The translations under genes were made by a program, and so were the position numbers. A model generated the notes under the pieces. It saw only the letters and a program-made list of their open reading frames with translations. It was not told where the DNA came from and ran no database searches. Positions 38,401-50,117 of a stretch of DNA of 64,000 bases are shown here, in pieces (the first letter of the stretch is position 1; each line of letters opens with the position of its first letter). This stretch comes from Anarhynchus alexandrinus (lineage: Eukaryota; Chordata; Aves; Charadriiformes; Charadriidae), in the NCBI GenBank assembly GCA_008711295.1, contig VUYV01000125.1:754643-818642 (forward strand). Direction: 5' to 3'.

Positions 38401-39404
38401 GATACTTCTTAAGAGAGACCTTACTAGTTTTCCTTATAGACATCCTCTAGACTTCTGTAGTAATAATGGATTTCTGTTTTCTTTTCTACTTGTTTTTTTA
38501 GATTTCACTCTGTTATTCACATTATCATTTAGGTAAATTTGATTCAGACTATTAGCATATTAGGAAGAAATAATGTTGCTTCTCTGAGCTCCACTACTTC
38601 CCGGGGATTGTCCCTGGGCTCAGTGAGAGCCTCACTGTGAAAGGGACAGTTTCTCATGGAGTTTTCAGACCCACAAGCCCTTCCTTGATGTAGAGTCCCA
38701 GTGCTTACATGCTGAATCTGTTCTTGATAGTAGCATGCTGAAATGGCAAAGCAAAGCCAGAACTTACTTTCTAGATCATAATGTATGATTGAATGGGGAT
38801 TATGTACTTCCTCCCATAAAAGATGCCTATGTCGAGGGTTGCATTTCCCCTTATGGACCTCAGGAAATTGACAGGATTGAGACAATAACGAAATGTATTT
38901 AATGTGCATTTGCCAGGCATAAGTGCTAAACATTAGTAATGCATAGATTTAAAACCAGCATGCAGTCTTGTATTAGCTATAAGTAGAATTTTTACCAGTT
39001 TTCTGGTGAAATTATTGGTTCCTCAGAAATAGAATTGTTCATGGGACGTGGAGAGTTTAAAAAAAAAACAGAATTGAATTTTATTGTAAAAATGTTGTAA
39101 ACATGTAAGCTACATTTTTGGCAAAAAAATACTTGCCTTTTCTTGTTCTAAATATACTGCATTTAAAAAGTCACTGAAATATCATTTTTCATATATTTAA
39201 AACACTAGACAAAATTATTAAAATCCCAGGTTTTCCCAGTTGATTTGTACTTTGAGGTTGATGCATTTTATCAAATTTTTAAGATTTTGATTTTTCATAA
39301 CTATTTATGGTGGAAGGTAGGAAGGTTCTACCCAACACTATCTTAGTTAGATTTATATTAGATAGTTTAACATAGTTGGATATTAGGTAGTTTAGAAAGT
39401 GGGT
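32451..39404. other. Unique intronic sequence without gene
   Basis: No repeat family or coding exon recognised. Short open frames (for example 34046-34366 and 37543-37857) look like chance frames. Confidence 0.65.
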
Positions 39405-39637
39405 AGTTTTAGATTGGACATAAGGAAAAAATTTTTTACTCTGAGGGTGGTGAGGCAGTGGCCCAGGTTGCCCAGAGGAGCTGTGGATGCCCCATCCCTG
39501 GAAGTGTTCAAGGCCAGGCTGGATGTGGCCTTGGGCAGCCTGGTCTAGTGGGAGGTGTCCCTGCCCATGGCAGGGGGGTTGGAACTTGATCTTTAAAAGT
39601 CCCTTCCAACCCAAACCATTCTGTTATTCTGTGATTC
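39405..39637 (+). mobile_element. Short CR1 3' end, plus strand
   Basis: The segment runs from TAGATTGGACATAAGGAAAA through GGAAGTGTTCAAGGCCAGGC and GTCCCTGCCCATGGCAGG to CCCTTCCAACCCAAACC, then octamer-like ATTCTGTTATTCTGTGATTC. This is a complete CR1 3' end of about 230 bases in the same orientation as EDIL3, and it is 5' truncated. Confidence 0.93.
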
Positions 39638-41507
39638 AAGTATTAGGTAGGTCTTTTGCTTGAACAGAGGAATATTATAATCAATTCGTCATTGTCTTTC
39701 CTTCATGTCAGCAAATGCTTTCACCATTTGGTGCTGCACTGTTCATCAAAGAGTAGAAGAGATCCAGTTGATTAAAGTGCTGGCAACATGTCATTGATTC
39801 TCAGAGAACTACATTATGAGTCCAACTGAAAAATATTTGAGATTTTACTGAGATTAATATTTGCATAGGAATTATATCCTTATATGCTAACTATACTATA
39901 TGTTTGCCTTAAAAATATTAAGTGATTCTGGGTATGAAATTGGATTTCACAAATGGTATCTCTTCTTCCTGAAAATAATGCTCTAATGGCCTTCTATTGA
40001 TTGCAAGAAGTTGAAATTGTAACTCCTCTGATGAATATAAGAAAAGAAACCCCAAAATAAACATATGTCCGTAGCTTACTGAAATGAAAATTTCAGTAAA
40101 GAAAAAAATGAAAATGAAAAGTTCATGAGATATTTAATACACTTACTCTCTCACCCTCAAAACCACAAAGATGCATCTGATCTAGGCTCAAGGACTTCAA
40201 TTGACTGCCCATTGTAAAGCAGTGTTTGAAGTTTTGTGACAGCGTGCTCTCAGGCTTCTTTTGGGGCAGAATAAATTTGCTGTGGTGTGCAAAGTAATTC
40301 CATTTCACACATTTTGAAAAGGAAAAGCATCTTTCTATATTATGCTAGGGGAAAGGATTGGCCATTCTCCTAGGGTCTGTAACAGAGATTTACTCTCTTG
40401 CTTAACTTGGTTTACACATTTGTAACAATTCCTTCTCTTTTTCTTCTTGAAGTGCATGTTTTATTTTTTCAGTGCCTGAAGCTAACTTGTTAATTACTTT
40501 TCCATATATTGCAAGCAAAATATAGACTAAATCAGAACATTATATAAAGGTCATATTGAACCCTATTCTGATGGAAATGAAGCTTATGCAGTAAAAATAG
40601 CTCTAGATGCCAGGTGGCACTGAAGGCTATTACAGTAGGCTGTCACATTTAAAAGCTGGAAATCTTGCTTAGGTCAGGAATGGAAATTAATTAGTATTTT
40701 CAGCCTATCCCTTAGTGAATGTTTGTCCATATGTCATAAAAATAACTCAGTTTGGCAGAATCGCTAACTTCTTTTCAGGATTAGACAAAAAGGGTGCTAG
40801 GAGGTTGAGATTACCCTGCAGTGCTGGCAACTGTCTGAGAAACTCATACATGGGCATTTTTCCATAATCTTCATAGTTTTAGAGAGTGATATTTGCGGTC
40901 AGTATACAATGTTCATCCCAGTGTATAAATACAAGTGGATGATCCTACAGTATCCCCTAAACTAGCTATTGCTTTATGTCATGAACATTTTCTTTTGCTT
41001 GCTTGTCACTTTCTCACCTGAACTTTGAGACGGAAGTTTTCCATGCTAGGAGTCTGCCTCAGGCTGAACTCAACTCAAATCGTTCCACGATTTCTCATAA
41101 TGAGGTTAAGGAAAAAAGGTGTTCTGCTGCCCATTTTGATTCTCAAAGCTGTTCTACTGAGAAACCTTTCTGCTCTGATACTTTGGAGCTGGGAAATGCA
41201 ATTTCACAGTGCAGTGTCAGAGGTTGCTTTTATTACTGCCATGGAAAAGTCCACAGAGTCAGCCAAGGAGGTAGGCTTAGTTCACGCTCAATTAGCAGAG
41301 ACAGCTTCTGACCTAACAGAGTTGAGAAGTCTGTTATAGGGAAACCAGCAGTGCATACTTACTGTCTGAAGGTGAGTGAAATCTCTGCCATACCAACTAC
41401 CAATGCATCTCTGTAGCAAGGAGAGCAGGGAGCAGAACAGATGGAGATGTCACCCTGGGAGGGAATCACAACGCCTTTGTCTCAGACTCCAACAATATCA
41501 GCAATGT

Positions 41508-41534
41508 CTATCGGTACCAGGTTTGTACCGATAG
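41508..41534. repeat. Perfect inverted repeat, 10-base arms, 7-base loop
   Basis: CTATCGGTAC at 41508-41517 is the exact reverse complement of GTACCGATAG at 41525-41534. It contains CpG in an AT-rich, CpG-poor setting. Confidence 0.9.
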
Positions 41535-41674
41535 GGTAACTTTACTTAGGTGCTTTTCCATCTGGGAAGCAGTGTTCCCCAAGAAAAGGCTTTGCAGGTG
41601 TCAAGACCTTGCTTGAATAGATGCAAGGAGCAGAACTATCGGTTAAGACAGTGTCATGTGAATAATTGCTAGTT

Positions 41675-41697
41675 TTTGACTAGAAAAACTAGTCAAA
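41675..41697. repeat. Perfect inverted repeat, 9-base arms, A5 loop
   Basis: TTTGACTAG at 41675-41683 pairs with CTAGTCAAA at 41689-41697 around a loop of five A. Confidence 0.88.
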
Positions 41698-43067
41698 GAT
41701 TATTATTTGATATTGATTGCTTCATCTTCTGAGGACAGAACAAGAACAAACAAGATGAAGAAGAACAAACTACTGTTCTTGTTGCTTCCGGGATCTCAGT
41801 GTACTCTGTTGCTCCTTGAGTTCTCTGTACTTCCAAGAAGTAAAGCTGAAGCACATGAGAAAATATGGCAAAAGGCTAACCGTGGCAGAGAACAGATGAC
41901 AAAATCCTCTCCTGTTAGAACAGACAGATTGTCATCTGAGAAGTGATGGAAACTGAGACGAGAAATTGCTGAGGGAGAAGGGAGTTGACAGGCAAAGAAA
42001 TGAGATTAATGAGTTGCGCATAGGCATGGAGTGAGTGGGTCTAAATACACGCATACAAAGGGAAAAGCTGCAGTGGGATGATCCGCTGTTGCAAGAGTTG
42101 TTTCCTTCACACAGGCCATGTATTTCTGATTCCTTCTTCCAATCTACTCCTGCCTTCTTGCTCTCTCCTTTGTGCTTGTGCTAGCCATTCCACAGCTACG
42201 TGTTGGGCTGCATCAGGTGACTGTTCCAGCTGAAAGTAGTCTCTTCCCTAATGCAATTTCCTCAATAGACTTTGTGTTCATTTGATTCATCTCCTTCGTC
42301 TTGACTGGCCATGTCGTGGTGGGTGTGCTCTCAGTGGGAAGGGGAATTTGGTATAAACACGTAGCAAAAGCTAGAGTGAAGAAAAAAAAACCCACCAGTC
42401 ATCTTTGGTAAGATACTGTAATTAAATTAGATTAAAGAAGTTAAAGATCCCAATCCAGGCATTAGATGTGTGGAAAGGAAAGAAAAATATCCCACAAATG
42501 CTAATGAAAGTAAAACAAAAAGGAGCAGTGGTTGATCAAGGATTTGGAAGCAGGTTAACAAGCCTGATAAAAAGGACTCTGTTCAAAAATAGCATCGCAA
42601 AGAGGCTTATTTTGTCCTTATTTTGGTTTTAAACTGTCTTATGACCATCTTTAAAGCTTTAAAGCAGATTGACTGCAAAAACATAAGCGTACTGAAGAAG
42701 AAACTTTACTCATTTTCTGTTTAGTGGAAATTTAAGTGGTTTTTAGTTCCTAGGGCTTTGTATTACACATTAATTCAGAAGGATGAAGAAGTGTTGAATA
42801 ATGACCCATTTGCAGAATGATAACAAAGTTAAGTAAAGTAAGTGTGCTTTTAGAGATGCTAAGTGTATTTTGCATGGTCAATGTACCAGACCCTTCCATG
42901 ATAGAAATTGTAACCCAAATAATAATAGTGTAAGGTTTTAGTGGTGTCATGTACATTACGAATGCCAGTTCGTGCATACATAAGTGAATTTGAAATCCTC
43001 ACTGTTGGCAGTCGTGCATTTGACGCTAAATTATGCCAAGACTATTTGGGCAGTAGTCCAAATGCAC

Positions 43068-43191
43068 TCATTTATGATTTTTCTCCTGTGGCTTTTGTAA
43101 AGCTGTTGATTTGTTATGTTTNGCATTTATGATTTTTCTTCTGTGGTTTTTAGGACCTCATCTTTTGTAAAGCTGTTGATTTGTTATGTTT
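43068..43191. repeat. Near-duplicate blocks separated by a single N
   Basis: The blocks before and after the N at 43122 both begin CATTTATGATTTTTCT and end AAAGCTGTTGATTTGTTATG plus TTT. The second block has about 15 extra bases around AGGACCTCA. The arrangement is the same as at 9092-9206. Confidence 0.9.
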
Positions 43192-45589
43192 GTCATTTGT
43201 TTTTCTTCATACTCACTTATGGTACCACTTCTTTAACACATTGAATGTTCTGTGCTTCAAAGATTTTGAGCTAACAAAAAGCTACATCCGTGTACAACTG
43301 TACTGACAAGTTTCTGAAGATCAGGCTGCAAATAATTATATAAAATAAACGACAGTGGCTCTGATGAAGTTCCCTGAAATATAATGGTCTTTGTGGTGGA
43401 AGTTGTACACTCTTGGTGCTGACTACCTCTACATAACATTTGTAGATTATGAACAAAATTAACCAGTGTGAATCTTGAAAGTACCCTGTACCATTGATAT
43501 GATTGTAGTGCTCTTGTGTCACGTTGGAAGAAGGGTACCGGAAAAGCCTTAATTTGAGAATATCATAAAATCAATAGATAAAGAAAAAGTAGAAAAATTG
43601 ATCAGGTTACAAAGGAATGGAAAGGTGTAAGTATTGCAAGCTCATAGCAAGCTCGTACTGTGTACTGTCCAATCCTAGGGCTGTTGGGTACAATAAGCAA
43701 GAGAAGGAAGAAAAGCAAAAAATAATATTTTAAGATCAAAACCAAGAACAAATTGCCCCTATATGTTATTATTACTGCTGCTCATGTTATGCTGTTTAAC
43801 AGCAGGACGAATGGGAAATGTCCCTCTCTAACTCTCCTGGGAATGACTGTAGCATAATCTCTACAGTTTTACAAGTTGGTTGACATGCTGAAACAGCCAA
43901 CAAAAACCTTTAATGATAAGTTCCATCATGTATTTTATATGTTTTTTTTTTCTAGTAACTTTTCCTATCACTTAATATCTCTTGTTCCTAAATAAATACA
44001 TAACTCTTGTTTAGTAAAAAGCAAGCAAATTATGAAAAGTCTGATTCTTAACCTGTGCTGATTCTTGGTAATCTTGCAGAGTGAAAAAAAGGTATTAATT
44101 CTTTCAACCAGAATCTTTGTCCTACCTTTGCAGGTATTATGCACTGTTATATAAGGGTGTTAAAGAACTTATAGATGGACTAGGTGTAAAGAACTTAAGA
44201 TGTACTTAAGCAGGTTGGATAGCTGCTAAAGTAAGTAAGGGGGATGTGCCAAGTAAAGCTCTCTGGCACGTGGCAAAGTAGCAGAGGGCATGGCTGAACT
44301 GAAAGAATACGGTACTTCTGTTAAATTCGGTCTCCTTTGCAACTGATTTTATAATCAGGGAAAGATGTGATGTTTAGGATCATTTTCTGATGTAGGTCCA
44401 TAGGTTGCAAGAAGACTACCACAAGGAAAGGTTTTTGGGTACAGGTAACGCATTTTATTAAACCAACTGATAGATGAAATGGACAGTCATTCAGACACGT
44501 GAGGTTTTTTTCATGTCTGAAACAGCAGTATTTTATCAATCGTGATCACGGATATACATAAAACCATTACATTCCTGTGGATTTGTGGTGCATCAAAGCA
44601 CAGGAAGTGTTAAAACTGACAGACAATGGAATTATCTGCAAATGGAATTAAGTGCGCTGGAGGACCAAGGGCAGAGTTTAATATAAATCTGAGGTGGGTT
44701 GTTTTCATCCATCTGGTCTTTCTTATTATGAACCTGTGTCTCGTCAGCTACTTATCTGATGCCCAGTTCCCATCCAAATGAGTTTCTTCCTGCACTGGAC
44801 TGTGTTTACTGTTCTTCTGCCTACTACTAATCCCCCCCAAACCCTTACCAAGTAAAACACCCCTGCTGTCCCAAACTGTCTCGACCCTGGCTTCAGTCAG
44901 TACTGTTTTTTCAGTATGGAATCGGCTACCTGGACTGTCTGAGTAGCTGTATCACTGAGACGTTGAGAAGATCTTAAAGCTTCTTCTAGCTTGAACAGGA
45001 AAAAAATGTTGAAGGAAGGTTTGGCATTTGTATGGTTACCTGCCATTAACAGTGACCAAGAATAAAAATCCCTCTTTGAAATGTATCATTGAAGCAACAT
45101 TACAGGTGAAATCCAGATGTAGTTCTTATCATAAAGGGAACATAAATTGCTCTAGGGGCATGAAAATGCCAAGGAAAGGCTTAACTGAGTTCACTCAGAC
45201 AGGGATGTCGGTATTTCTGCATGTCTGCAGCAACTTCTTAGACCATTTCTTGCAATAACAAATATGTGTCACATCATTTACCTCTACAAATTCTCATTGT
45301 TGTTCTTATAGATTGACTTTACACATGCTAATAACCATTCGTCAGAGCCAAGACGTCCCTTTTTTCTTTTATCTTATAAATTGAATAGATTCTTTTTTAT
45401 TGTATATTATTTTGAAGCCCTTACAACTGCAATTAAAACACATTTCACTTTTCTCACTGTAAGTCTTTTAGGTAAATAGTGTTTTACCTCAGAGTGTGAC
45501 TGTCCATTATTAGGTTTAAAGAAAGCATGGCATGCAGTATTCAGCTATCTTCTGCTATGCTGTGTAATCTTATCTATACAATTGTAGTG

Positions 45590-45610
45590 TTCCAAAATAT
45601 TATTTTGGAA
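45590..45610. repeat. Perfect inverted repeat, 9-base arms, 3-base loop
   Basis: TTCCAAAAT and ATTTTGGAA are separated by ATT. The element is AT-rich and may be chance. Confidence 0.75.
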
Positions 45611-48600
45611 ACCGCTATTTTTTTCTCTTTTTTTGCACTTATATAAAACTTTTGACTTCTGTGGTACTCCTTATGAGTAAATACTATGTGAATTCAAAAG
45701 TGTGACAAAAATATTTACATAAGATCCATGGTACTGTAAAGAAATAAACCGCTGAATGAAAATTATCACTATGGCTGGAGATAAGTAAAAGACTGTAAGC
45801 TTTCACAGTCCAGTCCAATGTTCATTACTTATTCAAGACACAACTTCCAGTGGCTGCCATGGGATTTGTGGCTGTATGACAGCTGTTCCGATAAAAATAA
45901 CAATTATGAAAACGTATCATGCTCCCATGAATCTCTAGTTGTCTATTACTAAAAAAAGTTAAAATGAATTGTACTTTTATATAATTTAGAATTTACTTGA
46001 ATTGTGTCAAATAAGTTGGAAAAAGAGTTGGAATTCATGACTTTTTTTTTGGAACAGCTAGCTACAATGAAGAAGCCATAGCCCAAGAACAGAAAGGCCT
46101 GGATATAGATTTATATATTCAATTTGCCTGCAGTACTGTAATTTAACATTTTTTTGCAAAGCATGAATTAACACTCTACAGCAATATTACAAGTTTTGTT
46201 GCTGTTATTTATGAATTTCATTAGTTTCAAGCTTTATACAGTATTTCATCTTGTTAAAACTGCAGAACAGTATTTATTTATTAATATACAGTAAGGCACA
46301 AGGTGACAATGTTTCAATATCTGATTCTTAATCTTTCCATATCATCCTGGAATTTCTCAATTTTCTTTTTTTTTTAATCCAGCCTCCTGGAAGAGAAAAC
46401 CATTCTAATAATTTTCTCTGCAAAACAGTAATACTGGTCATTTTTTGAAACAAAATACAAATCAATGATCCTGTCAGCTCAGTGTTCTGCTTTAGCCTTC
46501 CCTGAGAAGTGGCAGGGGCAGAAGGTATAATGTAATGTATTTGTCATCAGGTCTTGTTTCTATCTAAATATTTGGTAGCAGAATACAAGCAATGTGTTGC
46601 AACACCTTAAGAAATTCCAAACAAAGAATTTGCTTCAAACTGTTTAAGTCATGTAGCTAGGGATATCCTCGCTGAAAGTACACCTAATATTAGTAAAGTA
46701 GTGTGTCTGTTTTCGTAACATGTATTGGTCTTACATTCTGTGATTCAGAACCTAACTGCAGCATCCACGTTTTTCAACCAGACAACCTTCTCTGTACCTG
46801 ACTCCATTCCATCAACAGATAAGTAATATTATGGATTCCCTTTCAGGAACCATATCCAGCTACCGATTAGGCTGGATTGGAAAGGCAATATTAACATGCA
46901 CTCAGGTCATCTATTCTGAGTTGAGGGGAAGTGAATTACATCTAGTTCATGCCCTCATCATTTGAAGTCACTCAGATGAATACGGCCATCATTATGCTTG
47001 TATACAGATCTGGGGATCTTGTCAACCAGAGGAAAGCTGGATGTCTCTGATGAGCTACCCATGCCACAGCTGAGGGTGGACACCAGAAAGGGATGTGTGG
47101 CTCCAGAGGAAGTCTGCCATACCATTCCCTAAAGGAATATATTTATGGCCTCAGGAGTGCTGCAGGTTATGCCCCAGCCCCCGCACAAAGCTCTGCTGAG
47201 GGTGAAATTTACGTGTGCAGAGAACTGTAACTGAACCACAATAATGACACCTCCATTGTGTGCAATAACACAAAAAGGAGTTTTAAGTTAAAGCATTGTT
47301 CATTAGAAAAGAATAATCTCCAGTATTGCTATGCAGGAATTATCACCATTACCCACCAAAATAGGTCAGTATTTTCATCCATGTACAACTAACTGCATGT
47401 GAATCACATTAATCAAGAGCAATTAATTTGTATTTGGGCTGTGGATGTAGCTGGTGGAAAGGAAGCAGAGATCCAGTTATTCTACTGTGTAATTTAAAAA
47501 CTGAAGGCACATAACAGTTTTTAACATAACATGGGTTGCGATTTTTAAATTGGGATGGTTATGCAGTGTGTGGTTTTCTGAGTTGGCAAGAGACCAATAT
47601 GAAGCAGGAATGGGGTATGAGGAGAAAAGAGAATGATGATCTTAGCTAAGAAGGGAGTAAGAGTTGGAGAATAGTGACAGGATCTGGAATTCAAACGGAT
47701 TTACGGTAGGGTACATGAAATTGGAAGGGTTTGATGATAGCTGGAAAAAAATGCAGAGAGGAAAATATATTTCCTCTGTCCTACATCCTAAGGGAAATAA
47801 ATGTCTGGAGACATTTATAGTCTTGTCTATTTCTCTTGGTTTCTGCTGTGGACAACTTTTTGCCTTCTTGGACTATATATATTTCACATTTAGTAATTCT
47901 CTTTCATCACTTTTTAATAATATTTCATGTCCTAAGGATAACCACCCTCTGAGATTCTTTTCTGCTGTTTCCGTGTCATTAATGTGACACTAGTAATTAG
48001 GACGTGACTCATAGAAATATGAACAGCATAAGTTTAGGCTGTTGCCTTTTTTAGTTCCCACTGGAATGCTCAGCAAGAGGACTAACTAGTTTTTAATCTA
48101 TTTGCTGTTATAATTAAGGTTCACATAATCTTTTCAGTTTTTTTCCACTTTCCAATTATTAGTGGAACACGGTGAAAAAGGATGAGAGGTCCTGATCACT
48201 GGCAGTTTAAAGTGCAGTGAAACAATGCAAACTGACATCTTCGTGTATGATGACAAGAATTATGATGATAAAAATAGCTCTGTTGCACAGAAATCCCAGC
48301 TGGCAGAGAGGTTCAGCTTTAGGTACCAAATTATGTATAGTTTCCTTATTGCTGGGTATATTTTACTTAAGCAACAGACCAATGCAGTAAATACAGAGAT
48401 GGATTTGTTTCAACTATACAGAGAATGGATTTGAAGAGTTTATTTTAATGTAGAACCTGTAGACATTATTGTTGTCAGAACTGCACTTTTGAACTGAATC
48501 TTTTGAACATCCCAATCTGTAATAATTCTCTGAATATTTCAACATACAAAATTCTTCAAGTCTTTGCAGTCCTCCAGCAGAATTTTTACAAAATACGAGA

Positions 48601-49393
48601 TTCTTAGTTTTTGAAGAGGTTTTTCTCTTTGATGTGAACCAGAATCAACTGAAAAAGAGATTTGGAAATAGTTCCAAATTTTTTAAAAAGATTAATCTGG
48701 ATTTAAGTAAATCACAAAAAATGGAGTGTAGCAACCAAGCCCCCACACTTGGGTCAGCAAGAGTGGGAGAAGTCAGTGGCAGAAACAATATCATCTAAGA
48801 AAAAACATAACAATGCTGTTGCCTGAGTGTAAAGTTAGAGAAAGAGAAGGAAATGGCCCTGAACCTGGATTTTCTGTAAACAAAGCAGGTAGTCTTTGGG
48901 AAGATAAAACCCTCCTGTGAAACGTCATGCAGAGATGCAGAACAGGTCTCACATTATTACGCTACAGTAGGTTTATGAGATAACTGATGGGGGAAGAATA
49001 CTATGGGCTTTATTCAGAAACACATACATAGGTGACAAAGGGTATTAAGAGCTGAAAAACAACATTGAAAATGGGGAAAGAAAGTTCTCAAGCTTGCAAG
49101 CTGAGGAGTATAGGAGAAATAATGAGAGAGAACTTGGGGAAAATGTTTTATAGCAGCTTGAGTACTTTCTCTATCTTTTGGAGCATTTTTAGCATCTCAC
49201 CCTCAGTACTTTGCCTACTGCACTGACCACTCCTCAAATTTGGGTATAATCTGTTGTTCTCACTCAATGGAAGGGTAAGGTGAGAATCTTAAGACTATTT
49301 ATTAAGTAAAGGCACTGTATAGCCGTCAAGTTTAAATAGCGTCTTGTCAGAAAATATTTAGTTATTTAGTTAAAAATGTTGGGAGATGGCCGG

Positions 49394-49398
49394 ACAAT
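49394..49398. repeat. Target site duplication ACAAT, left copy
   Basis: ACAAT directly precedes the LTR and is repeated at 50113-50117. Confidence 0.92.
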
Positions 49399-50112
49399 TG
49401 TCGTGGCTTAGGCCAAATCAGCTACTGGGGACCTGGGGGACCCCAGATGGGACCGACAGATGCTCCCCTCTACCCCTCTTCAAAGAGAGGGGCAGAGGAG
49501 GGAAAAGAGACTTATGAGTTTAGAAAGAACTAAATGACTTTAATGAAATATTAATAATAAAATAAAAAGAAATAATGAAAAAATATATACAAAACCGTAT
49601 CAAGCTCCTGAGATGACCATCACAACACCAGCTGGCACTGGGCCAGTCCCAGGCTGGACTCGGTGACGGACAGGAACTGGATTCCGGATCTGGATTCAGG
49701 ATCGGGATCACAGGCAGAGGAACGGAGTTCTCCTCAGACGTCGGCCATTGAAGGAAGAGCCCTGACCCTTTGATCCCTCAGCTTTTATACTGAGCATGAT
49801 GCAGATGGGATGGAATACCCCGTTGTTCAGTTTTGGGTCACCTGTCCTGTCCGCTCCTCCCTGCAGGTGGGACCCCACTATGCTTTTTCGTTTTCCACCT
49901 TCCAAGGTTGGCCTTGGCTGTTATGGCAATAAGTATAAGCAGGAGCCTCTCTGCATCCCATGCCTGGGCATCAGCTATAAACATTGGTCTTATCACTCTG
50001 AGAGTGAACATTGTCTGCACAATATGCTGTTCATTTCAGTAGTTAGAAGAGGCCCAGCTAAGAAGCGAAGTTACTGAACAAAATTGGTTCTGTTTTACCT
50101 CAAACCAGGACA
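49399..50112 (-). mobile_element. Solo LTR of the same family, antisense orientation
   Basis: This is the reverse complement of an LTR clearly related along its length to the one at 24069-24775. On the minus strand it starts TGTCCTGGTTTGAGG at 50112, and on the plus strand its other end is TGTCGTGGC at 49399. It is 714 bases long and flanked by a perfect 5-base duplication (ACAAT). The TATA box is preserved (complement of TATAAAA at 49783-49789). No internal retroviral sequence adjoins it. One terminus has drifted (TGTCG instead of TGTTG). Confidence 0.94.
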
Positions 50113-50117
50113 ACAAT
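50113..50117. repeat. Target site duplication ACAAT, right copy
   Basis: ACAAT directly follows the CCAGGACA end of the LTR and matches 49394-49398. Confidence 0.92.

Larger units (their letters stand above)
39638..49393. other. Unique intronic sequence without gene
   Basis: No exon or transposon recognised apart from the inverted repeats and the N-flanking duplication listed separately. Two overlapping sense frames at 41003-41339 lack any known domain. Confidence 0.65.

Noticed and set aside
41003..41339. Two overlapping plus-strand frames of 102 and 104 residues as a possible small gene
   Set aside because: No recognised family, and both frames being open points to low stop density rather than selection. 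Kept only as context for the hairpin finding.
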